Shown here piece by piece: positions 46,985 through 54,835 of a DNA stretch of 64,000 nucleotides. Positions within the stretch are counted from its first letter, which is position 1. Every line of letters begins with the position of its first letter. Source of the DNA: Oscillospiraceae bacterium (lineage in GTDB: Bacteria; Bacillota; Clostridia; Oscillospirales; Acutalibacteraceae); assembly GCA_009785335.1 (NCBI GenBank), contig WQWM01000001.1, positions 62,001-126,000 of the forward strand. Reading direction: 5' to 3'. The position numbers and the translations under genes were made by a program. Under the pieces are notes generated by a model. The model saw nothing but the letters and a program-made list of their open reading frames with translations. It was not told the origin of the DNA and did not search any database.

Positions 46985-47807
46985 CAAAACACTCTCCCAC
47001 GATAATATTTTGTATGCTGGCTTTTTTGTTGTACCGCCGCACGAGAAGGAATGTAAGTGCTGCGGTAACAAGATATATTGCTATCTGAGATGCTGCGGGC
47101 AGCGCAATGGAAACCAACGCAAAGGCAACAGGCACAGGCCACAGCGCGCTCCACTTGCGCAGCTTAGAAATTACGATAATCAGCGCAATGAGCGCGAGAA
47201 CGATTGAACCAAGATTAAACACGGCAATGAAAAGCCTGGCATGTGCGGAGCCTGCGTAGTGCTGTGCCCAAAGCAAACTAAATAACACACTGAAGATTTG
47301 CCGAAACAGCCACACACACACTAATGCGCTCAGGAAAATCGCTAGCCAGTTCTCTTGTGTGGCTGGGGGTTGCGTCTTTTTGTTGTGTCGCCATACGAGG
47401 AAAAATGTGACCAGCACAGCGGTGAAACGTATCACTGGCCCAACAGCAGCAGCAATCAGCCAAAAGTTGTCGTTTTCAAGCATCACGTCTAAATTTGATG
47501 TGATGTTCACACCTATCGCAGACCAAGCCCAATTAAGCGCGAAACCCGCGACCACTGGCCAAAGCACCTTCCACTTGTTCAACACAGAAATCGAGGTAAT
47601 CAGCGCAGCAAGAACGATAAGTGTAGCTATGTTATTCAACCATAGGCGGCCAACCATAAGCCATATGATTTGGCTAACTGGGTTATCCCAAGCTGTGCGC
47701 AGCACAAAATCTATTGTGCCAGTGACCTGCTGAAATAGCCACACGCACACCAACGTGGTGAGGAAAACGACCAGCCAATTGGATTCGTATTTACTGCGCT
47801 GTTTCAT
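46968..47807 (-). CDS. Multi-TM protein, duplicated-module family (paralogue 1)
   Basis: 279 residues. Begins MKQRSKYESNWLVVFLTTLV, nearly the same as its downstream paralogue (MKQHSKYESNWLVIFLTMLV). Two modules again: VFLTTLVCVWLFQQVTG ... VLNKWKVLWPVVAG ... FTAVLVTFFLVWRHNKK, and ENWLAIFLSALVCVWLFRQI ... KLRKWSALWPVPVA ... VTAALTFLLVRRYNKK. Overlaps the next gene by 17 bp. With the neighbour there are four copies of one about 140-residue unit, so an internal duplication preceded a gene duplication. Promoter at 47840-47868. Confidence 0.75.
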   Translation of the reverse strand: MKQRSKYESNWLVVFLTTLVCVWLFQQVTGTIDFVLRTAWDNPVSQIIWLMVGRLWLNNIATLIVLAALITSISVLNKWKVLWPVVAGFALNWAWSAIGVNITSNLDVMLENDNFWLIAAAVGPVIRFTAVLVTFFLVWRHNKKTQPPATQENWLAIFLSALVCVWLFRQIFSVLFSLLWAQHYAGSAHARLFIAVFNLGSIVLALIALIIVISKLRKWSALWPVPVAFALVSIALPAASQIAIYLVTAALTFLLVRRYNKKASIQNIIVGECFDETAQ

Positions 47808-47839
47808 CCAAACACTCCCCCAACATAATATTACATACT

Positions 47840-47868
47840 ATTATAGCACATCACGTTTCTCACGTCAA
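47840..47868 (-). promoter_or_regulatory. Promoter of the multi-TM paralogue pair
   Basis: TTGACG (47868-47863), 17-bp spacer, TATAAT (47845-47840) with TGC before it, on the minus strand. Confidence 0.85.
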
Positions 47869-47881
47869 CCCACAATCTCGC

Positions 47882-47962
47882 GTGTAGGGGCGGCAATCTG
47901 CCGCCCGCTCCTCTTGCGCCCGCCATAAAAATCCACGGGCGGCTAGTAGCCGCCCCTACACG
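47882..47962. repeat. Inverted pair of GTAGGGGCGG hairpin repeats
   Basis: GTGTAGGGGCGGCAATCTGC... (from 47882) and a reverse copy ending GCCGCCCCTACACG (47936-47962). Fills the gap between divergent genes. Confidence 0.85.
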
Positions 47963-48037
47963 CGACACACATGCCCTAAACATTTCACTTGACTAAACCG
48001 CAAATCCATGCTAAGATAAAGTGTGCACCCCGTGTTG

Positions 48038-48063
48038 TGTAGGGGCGGATGCGAATCCGCCCG
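48038..48063 (+). repeat. GTAGGGGCGGAT hairpin repeat upstream of the amidase
   Basis: TGTAGGGGCGGATGCGAATC... differs by one base from the copy inside the acetyltransferase gene at 53295-53320. In the amidase frame it would encode VGADANPP, but it lies before the likely start codon. Confidence 0.85.
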
Positions 48064-48110
48064 AAAAAGCAACCATGTGGGGTGACTATTTTTTTGAGGG
48101 AGTGACCCAT

Positions 48111-48851
48111 TTGAGCGTATTTCTTACGCCAAACCAAACAAAAACCGTGCACATCGGCCGTGCACAGCTGACTATTCACAAAAAAATCATCCCCGATGGC
48201 ATGCGCGCAACCCACAGCGTGGCCAGCTGGGTGCCCAAGGGCGGGCTGATGAAACCCAATCAGCCCTTCGGCAAGCCCGGCGAGACCCTGCGCGGACAAG
48301 CCCGCGGCATCTGCGTACACAACACCAACATGATCCAAACGCCCGCGGCAACCAACCCCGCCGAGCAATACACCCGCGCGACCTTCAACGGCAACATGAA
48401 GGGCGTGGTGGTGCATTTTTATGTGTGGCGTGAGGAGGTGTGGCAAAATCTTGCACTGAATGAACGCGGCTGGCATGCCGGGGATGGCCAAGGCCGTCGC
48501 GCAGGCCGCCGTGCGGGACAGAAAATCGGCGGCAATCTCGACACCATTGCCATTGAAGCCATTGGCCGCGATAAAGAGACTACCCGAACCATCGCATTGC
48601 TGTGCGCATGGCTGTGCCGTGAGCATAATCTCGACCCTGCCCTCGACATCTGGCAGCACGCGGATTTCTCGCCGCGCAGTGGCTGCCCGGTATATTTACG
48701 CCCGCGGTGGTCTTGCTTTGTGCAACAGGTGAAGGCGGACTATTTCTGCGCAGGTGATGCAACAGAAAAACCCGCACGGCCTGTGCGGGCTTGTGTTGGT
48801 TCGCCAAAACGCCGCAGGGTTTGCCGGGCAATACGGGCTGCGCGGAGCTAA
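48111..48851 (+). CDS. N-acetylmuramoyl-L-alanine amidase (PGRP/Amidase_2 type)
   Basis: 246 residues from a TTG at 48111, six bases after GAGGGAGTG; in-frame codons further up have no site and run through a repeat. Amidase signatures: GICVHNTN, ALNERGWHAGDG, TIAIEAIGR and WQHADFSPRSGCPVYLRP. No signal peptide, as in phage endolysins. The natural end is probably near ADYFCAG. The remaining about 30 residues are basic and are encoded by a CCCGCACGGCCTGTGCGGG hairpin (48768-48786) and the bases after it, so a stop codon may have been lost and the old terminator read through. Confidence 0.82.
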   Translation: MSVFLTPNQTKTVHIGRAQLTIHKKIIPDGMRATHSVASWVPKGGLMKPNQPFGKPGETLRGQARGICVHNTNMIQTPAATNPAEQYTRATFNGNMKGVVVHFYVWREEVWQNLALNERGWHAGDGQGRRAGRRAGQKIGGNLDTIAIEAIGRDKETTRTIALLCAWLCREHNLDPALDIWQHADFSPRSGCPVYLRPRWSCFVQQVKADYFCAGDATEKPARPVRACVGSPKRRRVCRAIRAARS

Positions 48852-48870
48852 GCTTTGGCGGGATGCCGCG

Positions 48871-49030
48871 TGTAGGGGCGGCAATCTGCTGCCTGCGGCT
48901 AGTGATACAAAGAGATGCGGACGACCACAGGTCGCCCCTACACGAAAAACGACCAAAGGTCGATCAACGCACAGAACCCTTTCAGCGCCTTTGGCGCAAT
49001 CACGCGTAGGGGCGAGCTTTGCTCGCCCGC
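48871..49030. repeat. Cluster of three GTAGGGGCG-type repeats
   Basis: One degenerate GTAGGGGCGGC copy (48871-48896), a reversed copy ending GGTCGCCCCTACACG (48918-48944), and the 47-bp unit at 48984-49030 that is an exact inverted copy of 40320-40366. They fill the gap before ung. Confidence 0.85.
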
Positions 49031-49068
49031 TGATAATTCGAATGTGTATGTGGAGTAGCGTTTTCGTT

Positions 49069-49740
49069 TTATATGTTCTCAATCTGCCAATCAATCGGCG
49101 CGTGCCCATGCTGCACCAAAAAGGCATTGGCCTGCGAAAAATGCTTGCAGCCAAAGAATGCCCCACGTGCAAGCGGGCTGGGGTGCGCGGCCTGCAACAC
49201 CAAGTGTGCAGGGTTGGTGATCAGCTCGGCTTTGCGCTTGGCATCGTTGCCCCACAGCAGAAAGACAATGGGTGTTTCTCTGGCGTTCAACTGCTGCACC
49301 ACGGCGGTGGTGAACTCCTCCCAGCCTTGCCCAGCATGCGATTTACTCTGGCCCGCACGCACGCTCAGCACGCTGTTCAGCAACATCACACCTTGCTGCG
49401 CCCACTTCACCAAATGCCCATTGTTGGGCACGGCGCAACCCACGTCATCGGCGATTTCCTTGAATATGTTCTGCAGCGACGGCGGCGTGCGCGACGGCGG
49501 CTTGACCGAAAACGACAGCCCATGGGCTTCCCCCGCGTTGATATATGGATCCTGCCCGAGGATGACCACTTTCGCGTCCGCTAGGGCGGTATAACGCAGT
49601 GCATTGAACAAGTCGTGCATGTCGGGGTAGATGGTTCGCGTGCGGTATTCCTGCTTCAAAAACTGCCGCAGCGCAAGATAATACGGCTTGGCCATTTCTG
49701 CAGCCAAAAAATCATCCCAGTCGTTGTTGAGTTTAATCAT
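49069..49740 (-). CDS. ung: Uracil-DNA glycosylase, family 1
   Basis: 223 residues, usual size. Removes uracil from DNA in base excision repair. The water-activating loop is GQDPYINAGEAHGLSFSV (D64 catalytic); many relatives have GQDPYHxPGQAHG, so Ile, Asn and Glu replace the usual His, Pro and Gln here. The leucine-intercalation loop is HPSPLARGAF, and LLWGNDAKRKAELI precedes it. ATG at 49740 with AAGGCGG. Confidence 0.95.
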   Translation of the reverse strand: MIKLNNDWDDFLAAEMAKPYYLALRQFLKQEYRTRTIYPDMHDLFNALRYTALADAKVVILGQDPYINAGEAHGLSFSVKPPSRTPPSLQNIFKEIADDVGCAVPNNGHLVKWAQQGVMLLNSVLSVRAGQSKSHAGQGWEEFTTAVVQQLNARETPIVFLLWGNDAKRKAELITNPAHLVLQAAHPSPLARGAFFGCKHFSQANAFLVQHGHAPIDWQIENI

Positions 49741-49780
49741 GACATATCCGCCTTATGTTAATTTTGATTTTTATGTAAAC

Positions 49781-49806
49781 TGTAGGGGCGGCGATTACGC
49801 CGCCCG
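49781..49806. repeat. GTAGGGGCGGCG hairpin repeat
   Basis: TGTAGGGGCGGCGATTACGC..., identical to the copy at 38825-38850. Between the HAD gene and ung. Confidence 0.85.
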
Positions 49807-49822
49807 AAACCCCAAAAACACT

Positions 49823-50395
49823 CTATTTAATTTGCGTCATCTTGTTCCCGTCCACCATAAACGCACGCTGGGCAAGGTCCATCATGGGCTTGTCGTCCAT
49901 AGAGTCAGAGTAAAAATTTTCAATCACTGCATCAGGAAAACGCTCGCGGAACGCCTTGACTTTGTTGTCGCGATAGCACACGAAGTCCAGGTGTTTTGTT
50001 TGTTCATTCACCACACTGCCAATGTAGTGCTGCACACCCAGCCGTCCGCAGATTTCTCGCAGGCTTTGCTCAGGCCCAGCCGACACAATCACGTCGTCAG
50101 GCTGCTGCAACTCGCGATATAGCGGGCGAATATTCTGCTCGTGGGCATCCCAAAATTCGCGCATGTCCGTGGCAATGTCCCCGCTGCCGGCTTTATCTAA
50201 AAATAACGCGAGCAGGTCACCCGCTTGCTCGGCAACTTGTTCGGCTTGCAGGCGGCCGGTTTTATACTTAAAGATACCCACCGCAGCACGCGGCAAATGG
50301 CGCGCCAATGAAGGCTTGCGCCGCAAGAAAAACCGCAGCATGTGCATGCCGCTTTCGCCGTCATAAATCGTGTCGTCAAAATCCCAAACATTCAT
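49823..50395 (-). CDS. HAD-family phosphatase (HAD-IB-like)
   Basis: 190 residues from the ATG at 50395, 2 bp after the transporter stop. Motif I NVWDFDDTIYDGESG (nucleophile Asp in DFDDT), motif II in VIVSAGPEQSLREIC, motif III Lys in YRDNKVKAF, motif IV YSDSMDDKPMM. The layout and helical cap fit the HAD-IB group with phosphoserine phosphatase-like and lipid-phosphate phosphatase members. Substrate unknown. Probably co-transcribed with the GPH transporter, so a sugar phosphate or phospholipid-linked substrate is possible. Confidence 0.88.
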   Translation of the reverse strand: MNVWDFDDTIYDGESGMHMLRFFLRRKPSLARHLPRAAVGIFKYKTGRLQAEQVAEQAGDLLALFLDKAGSGDIATDMREFWDAHEQNIRPLYRELQQPDDVIVSAGPEQSLREICGRLGVQHYIGSVVNEQTKHLDFVCYRDNKVKAFRERFPDAVIENFYSDSMDDKPMMDLAQRAFMVDGNKMTQIK

Positions 50396-50397
50396 GA

Positions 50398-51984
50398 TTA
50401 AATCGGTATACTTTCTTTCAATTCTGCCGGTTGCCCAATCCACATGTCATCCCATGGCTGCCCGGCGATTTCACCCATTCGGGTTTTCACTTCATCGGGC
50501 GGGTCAACAAAACCATTTTCGTGCTTTTCAGCAATGAGCTGCTTAATCAGCACGTGGTCATCTTTGGTCATGGTGAACTTGCGCAGCGCAAGCATGGCCC
50601 CGCCCACAAATAGCATGGGCAAAATCCCGCGCATTAACCGCAGGCCTGCGTTGGTGCTACCGAAGAATGAACCAAAGTAATCCGTTGCGCGCGCGGCAAA
50701 CATCGGCGGTGAGGGATTCCCAGCAGGGGTGCGCCCCTCCACGCCAAAGAACTCCAGCATCGTGCCAATGAACCAACCCAGCACAGCCGCAGAACTCGTG
50801 CGCACCAAGTTATCCACCGCGGTGATAGCACCTTCTCGACGGCGACCGGTGATCATCTCATCCACGTCAGTGGTGTCGGGCTGAATATTCGCGATAGCCC
50901 ACTGCATGCCCGTCATGCCAAAGTTCGCAAACAATTCTTGAATAATCAACAAGGGCATCCAACCCGGACGCAGCACCAACACCAGCGCAAAGCTCAAGAA
51001 TAAAACAGGGGTGGTGAACCACACCATTTTTTTCTTGCCCACTTTTTTGGTCAACAGATAATTCGGAATAAACGTTACCATTTCGGCAACGCCTGCCACG
51101 GTGCTGATGAGCATAACCAAATGACCTGCGCCCATGGTTTCACGCAAGAAGAAACCGCGCCCCATGGCCGTGTTAAAAAAGCCCCAACCAAACATCCACA
51201 AGTAGCGCATGAAGAAAAACTGGCGGAACGAGCGGTTGCGGAACACTTGCTTGTATTCACGCACCATCAGCGACAAATCAAATTTTTGTTCGAGGGGGGG
51301 TGCTAGCGAACTTGGTGTTTTGGTAAAAATGGGCGTAACAGTCATCAGCGGCACAGCAATGGCAATGCTGATGATGGCCAGCAGCCGCCACGTTGCGTGC
51401 GGAACATCTGCCATGGGCGTTAGACCAATAAAAATCATCAGCAACGCTTGCATGGTGGGCATGGTCACGCCGTTGGTGAGCAAACCCATGGAGTTAAACT
51501 GCGCGCGCTGGAAGTAACCGGGTGCAAGTTCGGGCAGCATGGCGACATGCGGCATATTCATAAAGCTGTTGACTGCTGCCATCACCATGCTCACAACGAT
51601 GTAGTACCACGCCACGGCGGTGAAGTTGCCGCTTTGCGACAGCCCAAAAGAATGATATTGCATGAAATATAGCGCGGCCCATGGCAAAATGCCCAGCAAA
51701 ATATAGGGCCGATGGCGCCCCCAGCGTGTGCGGGTGCGGTCAACCATGATGCCATAGAACGGGTCAACAAAGGCATCCACCAGGCCGCCAAGCAAGCTGC
51801 GCACGCCCACAAACCCGGGGCTCATGCCCTCCACTTCTGTCACGAATAGAGAGTTAAATCCGTTCAGCGGGCTGCCCGCCGCTTGCCCCGCACTAAAGGC
51901 GTTGTAGGTGATCATGGGCAGTAATTCATCGCGCAGGTTTCCCTCAATGCCAACAATTTTCTTCACGCGATCGCCTAATGTCAC
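50398..51984 (-). CDS. GPH-family (MelB-like) sugar:cation symporter
   Basis: 528 residues; GTG start at 51984 after AAGGGGGAA. Twelve membrane segments. The signature GGLVDAFVDPFYGIMVDRTRTRWGRHRPYI contains the cation-site Asp residues and the conserved loop between TM2 and TM3. The C-terminus is cytoplasmic and charged. A HAD phosphatase follows after 2 bp. Second GPH transporter in the window (other at 1934-3532). Substrate unknown. Confidence 0.88.
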   Translation of the reverse strand: MTLGDRVKKIVGIEGNLRDELLPMITYNAFSAGQAAGSPLNGFNSLFVTEVEGMSPGFVGVRSLLGGLVDAFVDPFYGIMVDRTRTRWGRHRPYILLGILPWAALYFMQYHSFGLSQSGNFTAVAWYYIVVSMVMAAVNSFMNMPHVAMLPELAPGYFQRAQFNSMGLLTNGVTMPTMQALLMIFIGLTPMADVPHATWRLLAIISIAIAVPLMTVTPIFTKTPSSLAPPLEQKFDLSLMVREYKQVFRNRSFRQFFFMRYLWMFGWGFFNTAMGRGFFLRETMGAGHLVMLISTVAGVAEMVTFIPNYLLTKKVGKKKMVWFTTPVLFLSFALVLVLRPGWMPLLIIQELFANFGMTGMQWAIANIQPDTTDVDEMITGRRREGAITAVDNLVRTSSAAVLGWFIGTMLEFFGVEGRTPAGNPSPPMFAARATDYFGSFFGSTNAGLRLMRGILPMLFVGGAMLALRKFTMTKDDHVLIKQLIAEKHENGFVDPPDEVKTRMGEIAGQPWDDMWIGQPAELKESIPI

Positions 51985-52005
51985 GGGAATTCCCCCTTGT
52001 TTTGA

Positions 52006-52137
52006 ACCCCCACCGCCCCTACGGGCACCTCCCCCAAGGGGGAGGCTCTGGCGTCCCCTTGCAGAAAGTTGAAGAGGTTGCCAAGGGCTCCCCCTTGGGG
52101 GAGCTGGCGCGGCTTGCCGCGACTGAGGGGGTTACAT
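52006..52137. repeat. Palindromic CTCCCCC-type repeat upstream of argB
   Basis: CCTCCCCCAAGGGGGAGG and GCTCCCCCTTGGGGGAGC hairpins with the trailing GCGGCTTGCCGCGACTGAGGGGG. Same architecture as 15382-15527. Lies between the divergent GPH transporter and argB. Confidence 0.8.
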
Positions 52138-52192
52138 ATAATGTATACTATGATACACGATTGCGCGAATTTTGTCAACTGAAAATTTAGGC

Positions 52193-52221
52193 TTGACAAA
52201 CATCTCCATTTGTGCTATAAT
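52193..52221 (+). promoter_or_regulatory. Promoter of argB-GNAT-argD
   Basis: TTGACA (52193-52198), 17-bp spacer, TATAAT (52216-52221) with TGC before it. TGAATATTCCGTTCAAAATATTCG just downstream holds AT-rich, ARG-box-like sequence; an ArgR site is possible but not proven. Confidence 0.9.
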
Positions 52222-52279
52222 GAATATTCCGTTCAAAATATTCGTTATTATTCATCATTTATTCAACAGGAGTCATCTT

Positions 52280-53149
52280 ATGCAAGCCATTTCTCATGCC
52301 GACCGTGCCACTATTCTCACCGAAGCCCTGCCCTACATCCGCCAATACCACAACAAAATTGTAGTGGTGAAATACGGCGGCGCAGCCATGCTCAACGAGC
52401 AGCTCAAACGCCAAGTGATGGGCGACATTGCCTTGCTGCACCTAGTGGGTGTGCGCGTAGTACTGGTGCACGGCGGCGGCCCAGAAATCAACGATTTGCT
52501 GAACCGCGTGGGCAAAAAATCCGAGTTTATCAACGGTTTGCGTGTCACAGACAAAGAAACGGTGGACATTGTACAGATGGTCCTTGCGGGCAAAGTCAAC
52601 AAGGGCTTGGTGGCATTGATGGAGTCGTTCGGCAGCCACGCCATTGGATTAAGCGGCCTTGACGGACAGATGATTCTCGCCACCCAATTGGACCCACAAT
52701 TGGGCTTTGTGGGCGAAATTCAGTCCATCGATCCCACCCCCATCACCACTGTGCTGCAAAATGATTATATACCGATAATATCCACTTTGGGCTGCGATGC
52801 CCAAGGCAATGTGTATAACATCAATGCCGACACCGCTGCGGCGAAAATCGCGGGTGCACTGGGTGCCGAAAGCCTAATGCTGATGAGCGATATCCCCGGC
52901 TTGCTGCGCGATGTGAAAGACGAAAGCAGTCTGATTCGCCGCGTGAATGCCAATGAAATCGACGATTTAGCTGCACAGGGCGTGATATCCGGCGGTATGT
53001 TGCCCAAGCTTGATTGCTGCCGCGAAGCCTTGCGCTGCGGCGTGAAGAAGGTCTTCATCCTCGACGGCCGCGTGGAGCACTCGATTTTGATTGAGCTTTT
53101 AACTGACGCGGGAATAGGTACCATGGTATCTCAGGGGGCAAAGAGATGA
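52280..53149 (+). CDS. argB: Acetylglutamate kinase
   Basis: 289 residues from the ATG at 52280 (ACAGGAG). Second step of arginine synthesis: phosphorylates N-acetylglutamate. Signatures: VVVKYGGAAM near the N-terminus, LVHGGGPEINDLL, GLVALMESFGSHAIGLSG, and YNINADTAAAKIAGAL. Starts the argB-GNAT-argD operon; argC, argJ and argF are not in this window. Confidence 0.96.
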   Translation: MQAISHADRATILTEALPYIRQYHNKIVVVKYGGAAMLNEQLKRQVMGDIALLHLVGVRVVLVHGGGPEINDLLNRVGKKSEFINGLRVTDKETVDIVQMVLAGKVNKGLVALMESFGSHAIGLSGLDGQMILATQLDPQLGFVGEIQSIDPTPITTVLQNDYIPIISTLGCDAQGNVYNINADTAAAKIAGALGAESLMLMSDIPGLLRDVKDESSLIRRVNANEIDDLAAQGVISGGMLPKLDCCREALRCGVKKVFILDGRVEHSILIELLTDAGIGTMVSQGAKR

Positions 53150-53595
53150 TAATTCGACCTATGCAAATAGAAGATTACGACGACGTGCTTGCCCTGTGGA
53201 ATGCAAGCCTGACCAGCACGCGCGATGTAACCGACACCCGCGAAGCCATCGCCAAGTTTTTGCAGCGCAACCCCAACATTAGCGTGGTGGCAACTGTAGG
53301 GGCGGATGCAAATCCGCCCGCGCCAAAGATAGTAGGTAGTATCTTGTGCGGGCACGATGGACGACGCGGCTTTCTTTATCATGTGGCAGTGGACGAAACT
53401 ATGCGCCGCCAAGGTGTAGCACAAGCCATGCTGAATGCCTGCCTGCAAGCCTTGCGCGATGAAGGTATTCACAAGTGCGCACTCACTGCCTTCAAACACA
53501 ACGAACAAGGCAACGCCCTGTGGACACGCATGGGCTTTTCAATCCGCGAAGATATATATTACAGAGATTGCTGGATTATAGAGGAGAAATCATGA
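53146..53595 (+). CDS. GNAT acetyltransferase between argB and argD
   Basis: 149 residues. N-terminal MIIRPMQIEDYDDVLALWNAS and motif A VDETMRRQGVAQAMLNACLQAL, then FKHNEQGNALWTRMGF. The ATG overlaps argB's stop and its stop overlaps argD's start, so all three are co-translated. It may be an ArgA-like glutamate acetyltransferase or an unrelated GNAT; context favours arginine metabolism. Residues about 49-58 (TVGADANPPA) are encoded by a dispersed hairpin repeat, in a loop between strands before VGSILCGH. Confidence 0.85.
   Translation: MIIRPMQIEDYDDVLALWNASLTSTRDVTDTREAIAKFLQRNPNISVVATVGADANPPAPKIVGSILCGHDGRRGFLYHVAVDETMRRQGVAQAMLNACLQALRDEGIHKCALTAFKHNEQGNALWTRMGFSIREDIYYRDCWIIEEKS
53295..53320 (+). 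repeat. GTAGGGGCGGAT hairpin repeat inside a coding sequence
   Basis: TGTAGGGGCGGATGCAAATC..., 26 bp, stem GGGCGGAT / ATCCGCCC with a GCAA loop, in frame within the acetyltransferase gene. Differs by one base from 48038-48063. Confidence 0.9.
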
Positions 53596-54731
53596 ACACA
53601 CAACAACTTAGCGAACAATACGTTGCCACCACTTACGCGCGCTTTCCCGTCACCTTCACGCACGGCAAAGGATCACAGCTGTGGGATGACGCAGGCAAAG
53701 AATACATCGACCTGGGCAGCGGCATTGCCGTGAATACCCTCGGCCACGCAGACGAAACTTGGGCAAATGCCGTGCACGCGCAACTGCTGCAAGTGTCGCA
53801 CACCTCGAATTTATACTACACCGCACCGCAAGCCGAACTTGCGCAAGCCCTGTGCACCCGCACGGGCATGAGCCGCGTGTTCTTCAGCAACAGCGGTGCC
53901 GAAGCCAACGAATGCATGATCAAAACTGCACGCAAATGGGGCGCAGGCCGCAGCACAATTATCACCCTTGAAGGCAGCTTCCATGGCCGCACGATTGCAA
54001 CACTCACCGCTACAGGACAGCCCGCCATGCACGGTGATTTCGCCCCCCTGCCCGCCGGGTTTAAGTACGCCAAACCCAACGACATTGCCGACCTACAGGC
54101 CAAACTCGACGAAACATGTCGCGCGGTGATGATGGAACTGGTGCAAGGCGAAAGCGGCGTGCTCACCCTTGATAAAGACTACGTGCAAGCCGTTGCACAG
54201 CTCTGCAAGGCGAATAATATGCTGTTGCTCATCGACGAAGTGCAAACCGGCAACGGTCGTTGCGGCAGCCTGTTTGCGTGGCAACAGTTCGGCATCGCAC
54301 CGGATATCGTCAGCACAGCCAAGGGACTGGCAGGCGGCTTGCCGTTGGGTGCCACGATGTTCGCAGCAAGCACAGCGGATACCCTCACACACGGCACACA
54401 CGGCAGCACCTTCGGCGGCAATCCCGCGTGTTGCGCAGGCGCGTTGCATGTGCTGAATAGACTTGACGACACCCTGCTGGCCGACGTGCAAGCCAAAGGC
54501 GAGGCCGTTCGCGCAGCCCTGCAAGGCCATCCCGGTGTCAAAGGCATCAGCGGCATGGGCTTGATGATCGGTATCGAAACTGTTCGCCCGGCTAAAGATA
54601 TCGTGGCAGACTGCTTGGCGCAAGGCGTGGTGCTGCTCACCGCCAAAGACAAAGTGCGGCTGTTGCCAGCGCTGAATATTCCCATGGCACAACTGCAAAA
54701 AGGGCTAGATATTTTGGCGAAATACCTGTAA
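53592..54731 (+). CDS. argD: Acetylornithine aminotransferase
   Basis: 379 residues from the ATG at 53592 (GAGGAG). PLP-dependent class III aminotransferase of arginine synthesis. Signatures: FFSNSGAEANECMIKTARKW, LEGSFHGRTIATLTATGQ, LLIDEVQTGNGRCGSLFAWQ, and the PLP lysine in VSTAKGLAGGLPLGA. ATGA overlap with the acetyltransferase gene. Third gene of the arginine operon. Confidence 0.95.
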   Translation: MNTQQLSEQYVATTYARFPVTFTHGKGSQLWDDAGKEYIDLGSGIAVNTLGHADETWANAVHAQLLQVSHTSNLYYTAPQAELAQALCTRTGMSRVFFSNSGAEANECMIKTARKWGAGRSTIITLEGSFHGRTIATLTATGQPAMHGDFAPLPAGFKYAKPNDIADLQAKLDETCRAVMMELVQGESGVLTLDKDYVQAVAQLCKANNMLLLIDEVQTGNGRCGSLFAWQQFGIAPDIVSTAKGLAGGLPLGATMFAASTADTLTHGTHGSTFGGNPACCAGALHVLNRLDDTLLADVQAKGEAVRAALQGHPGVKGISGMGLMIGIETVRPAKDIVADCLAQGVVLLTAKDKVRLLPALNIPMAQLQKGLDILAKYL

Positions 54732-54773
54732 TTTCCTGCATTTATCTTCAACATTGTTAAGTTTTGCCGAAGC

Positions 54774-54802
54774 TTGACAAACGCACGCAAATCCTGTATA
54801 AT
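54774..54802 (+). promoter_or_regulatory. Promoter of the polysaccharide deacetylase gene
   Basis: TTGACA (54774-54779), 17-bp spacer, TATAAT (54797-54802). Confidence 0.9.
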
Positions 54803-54835
54803 TGACTGAGACGATACAGGAAATGATGTGATGAT

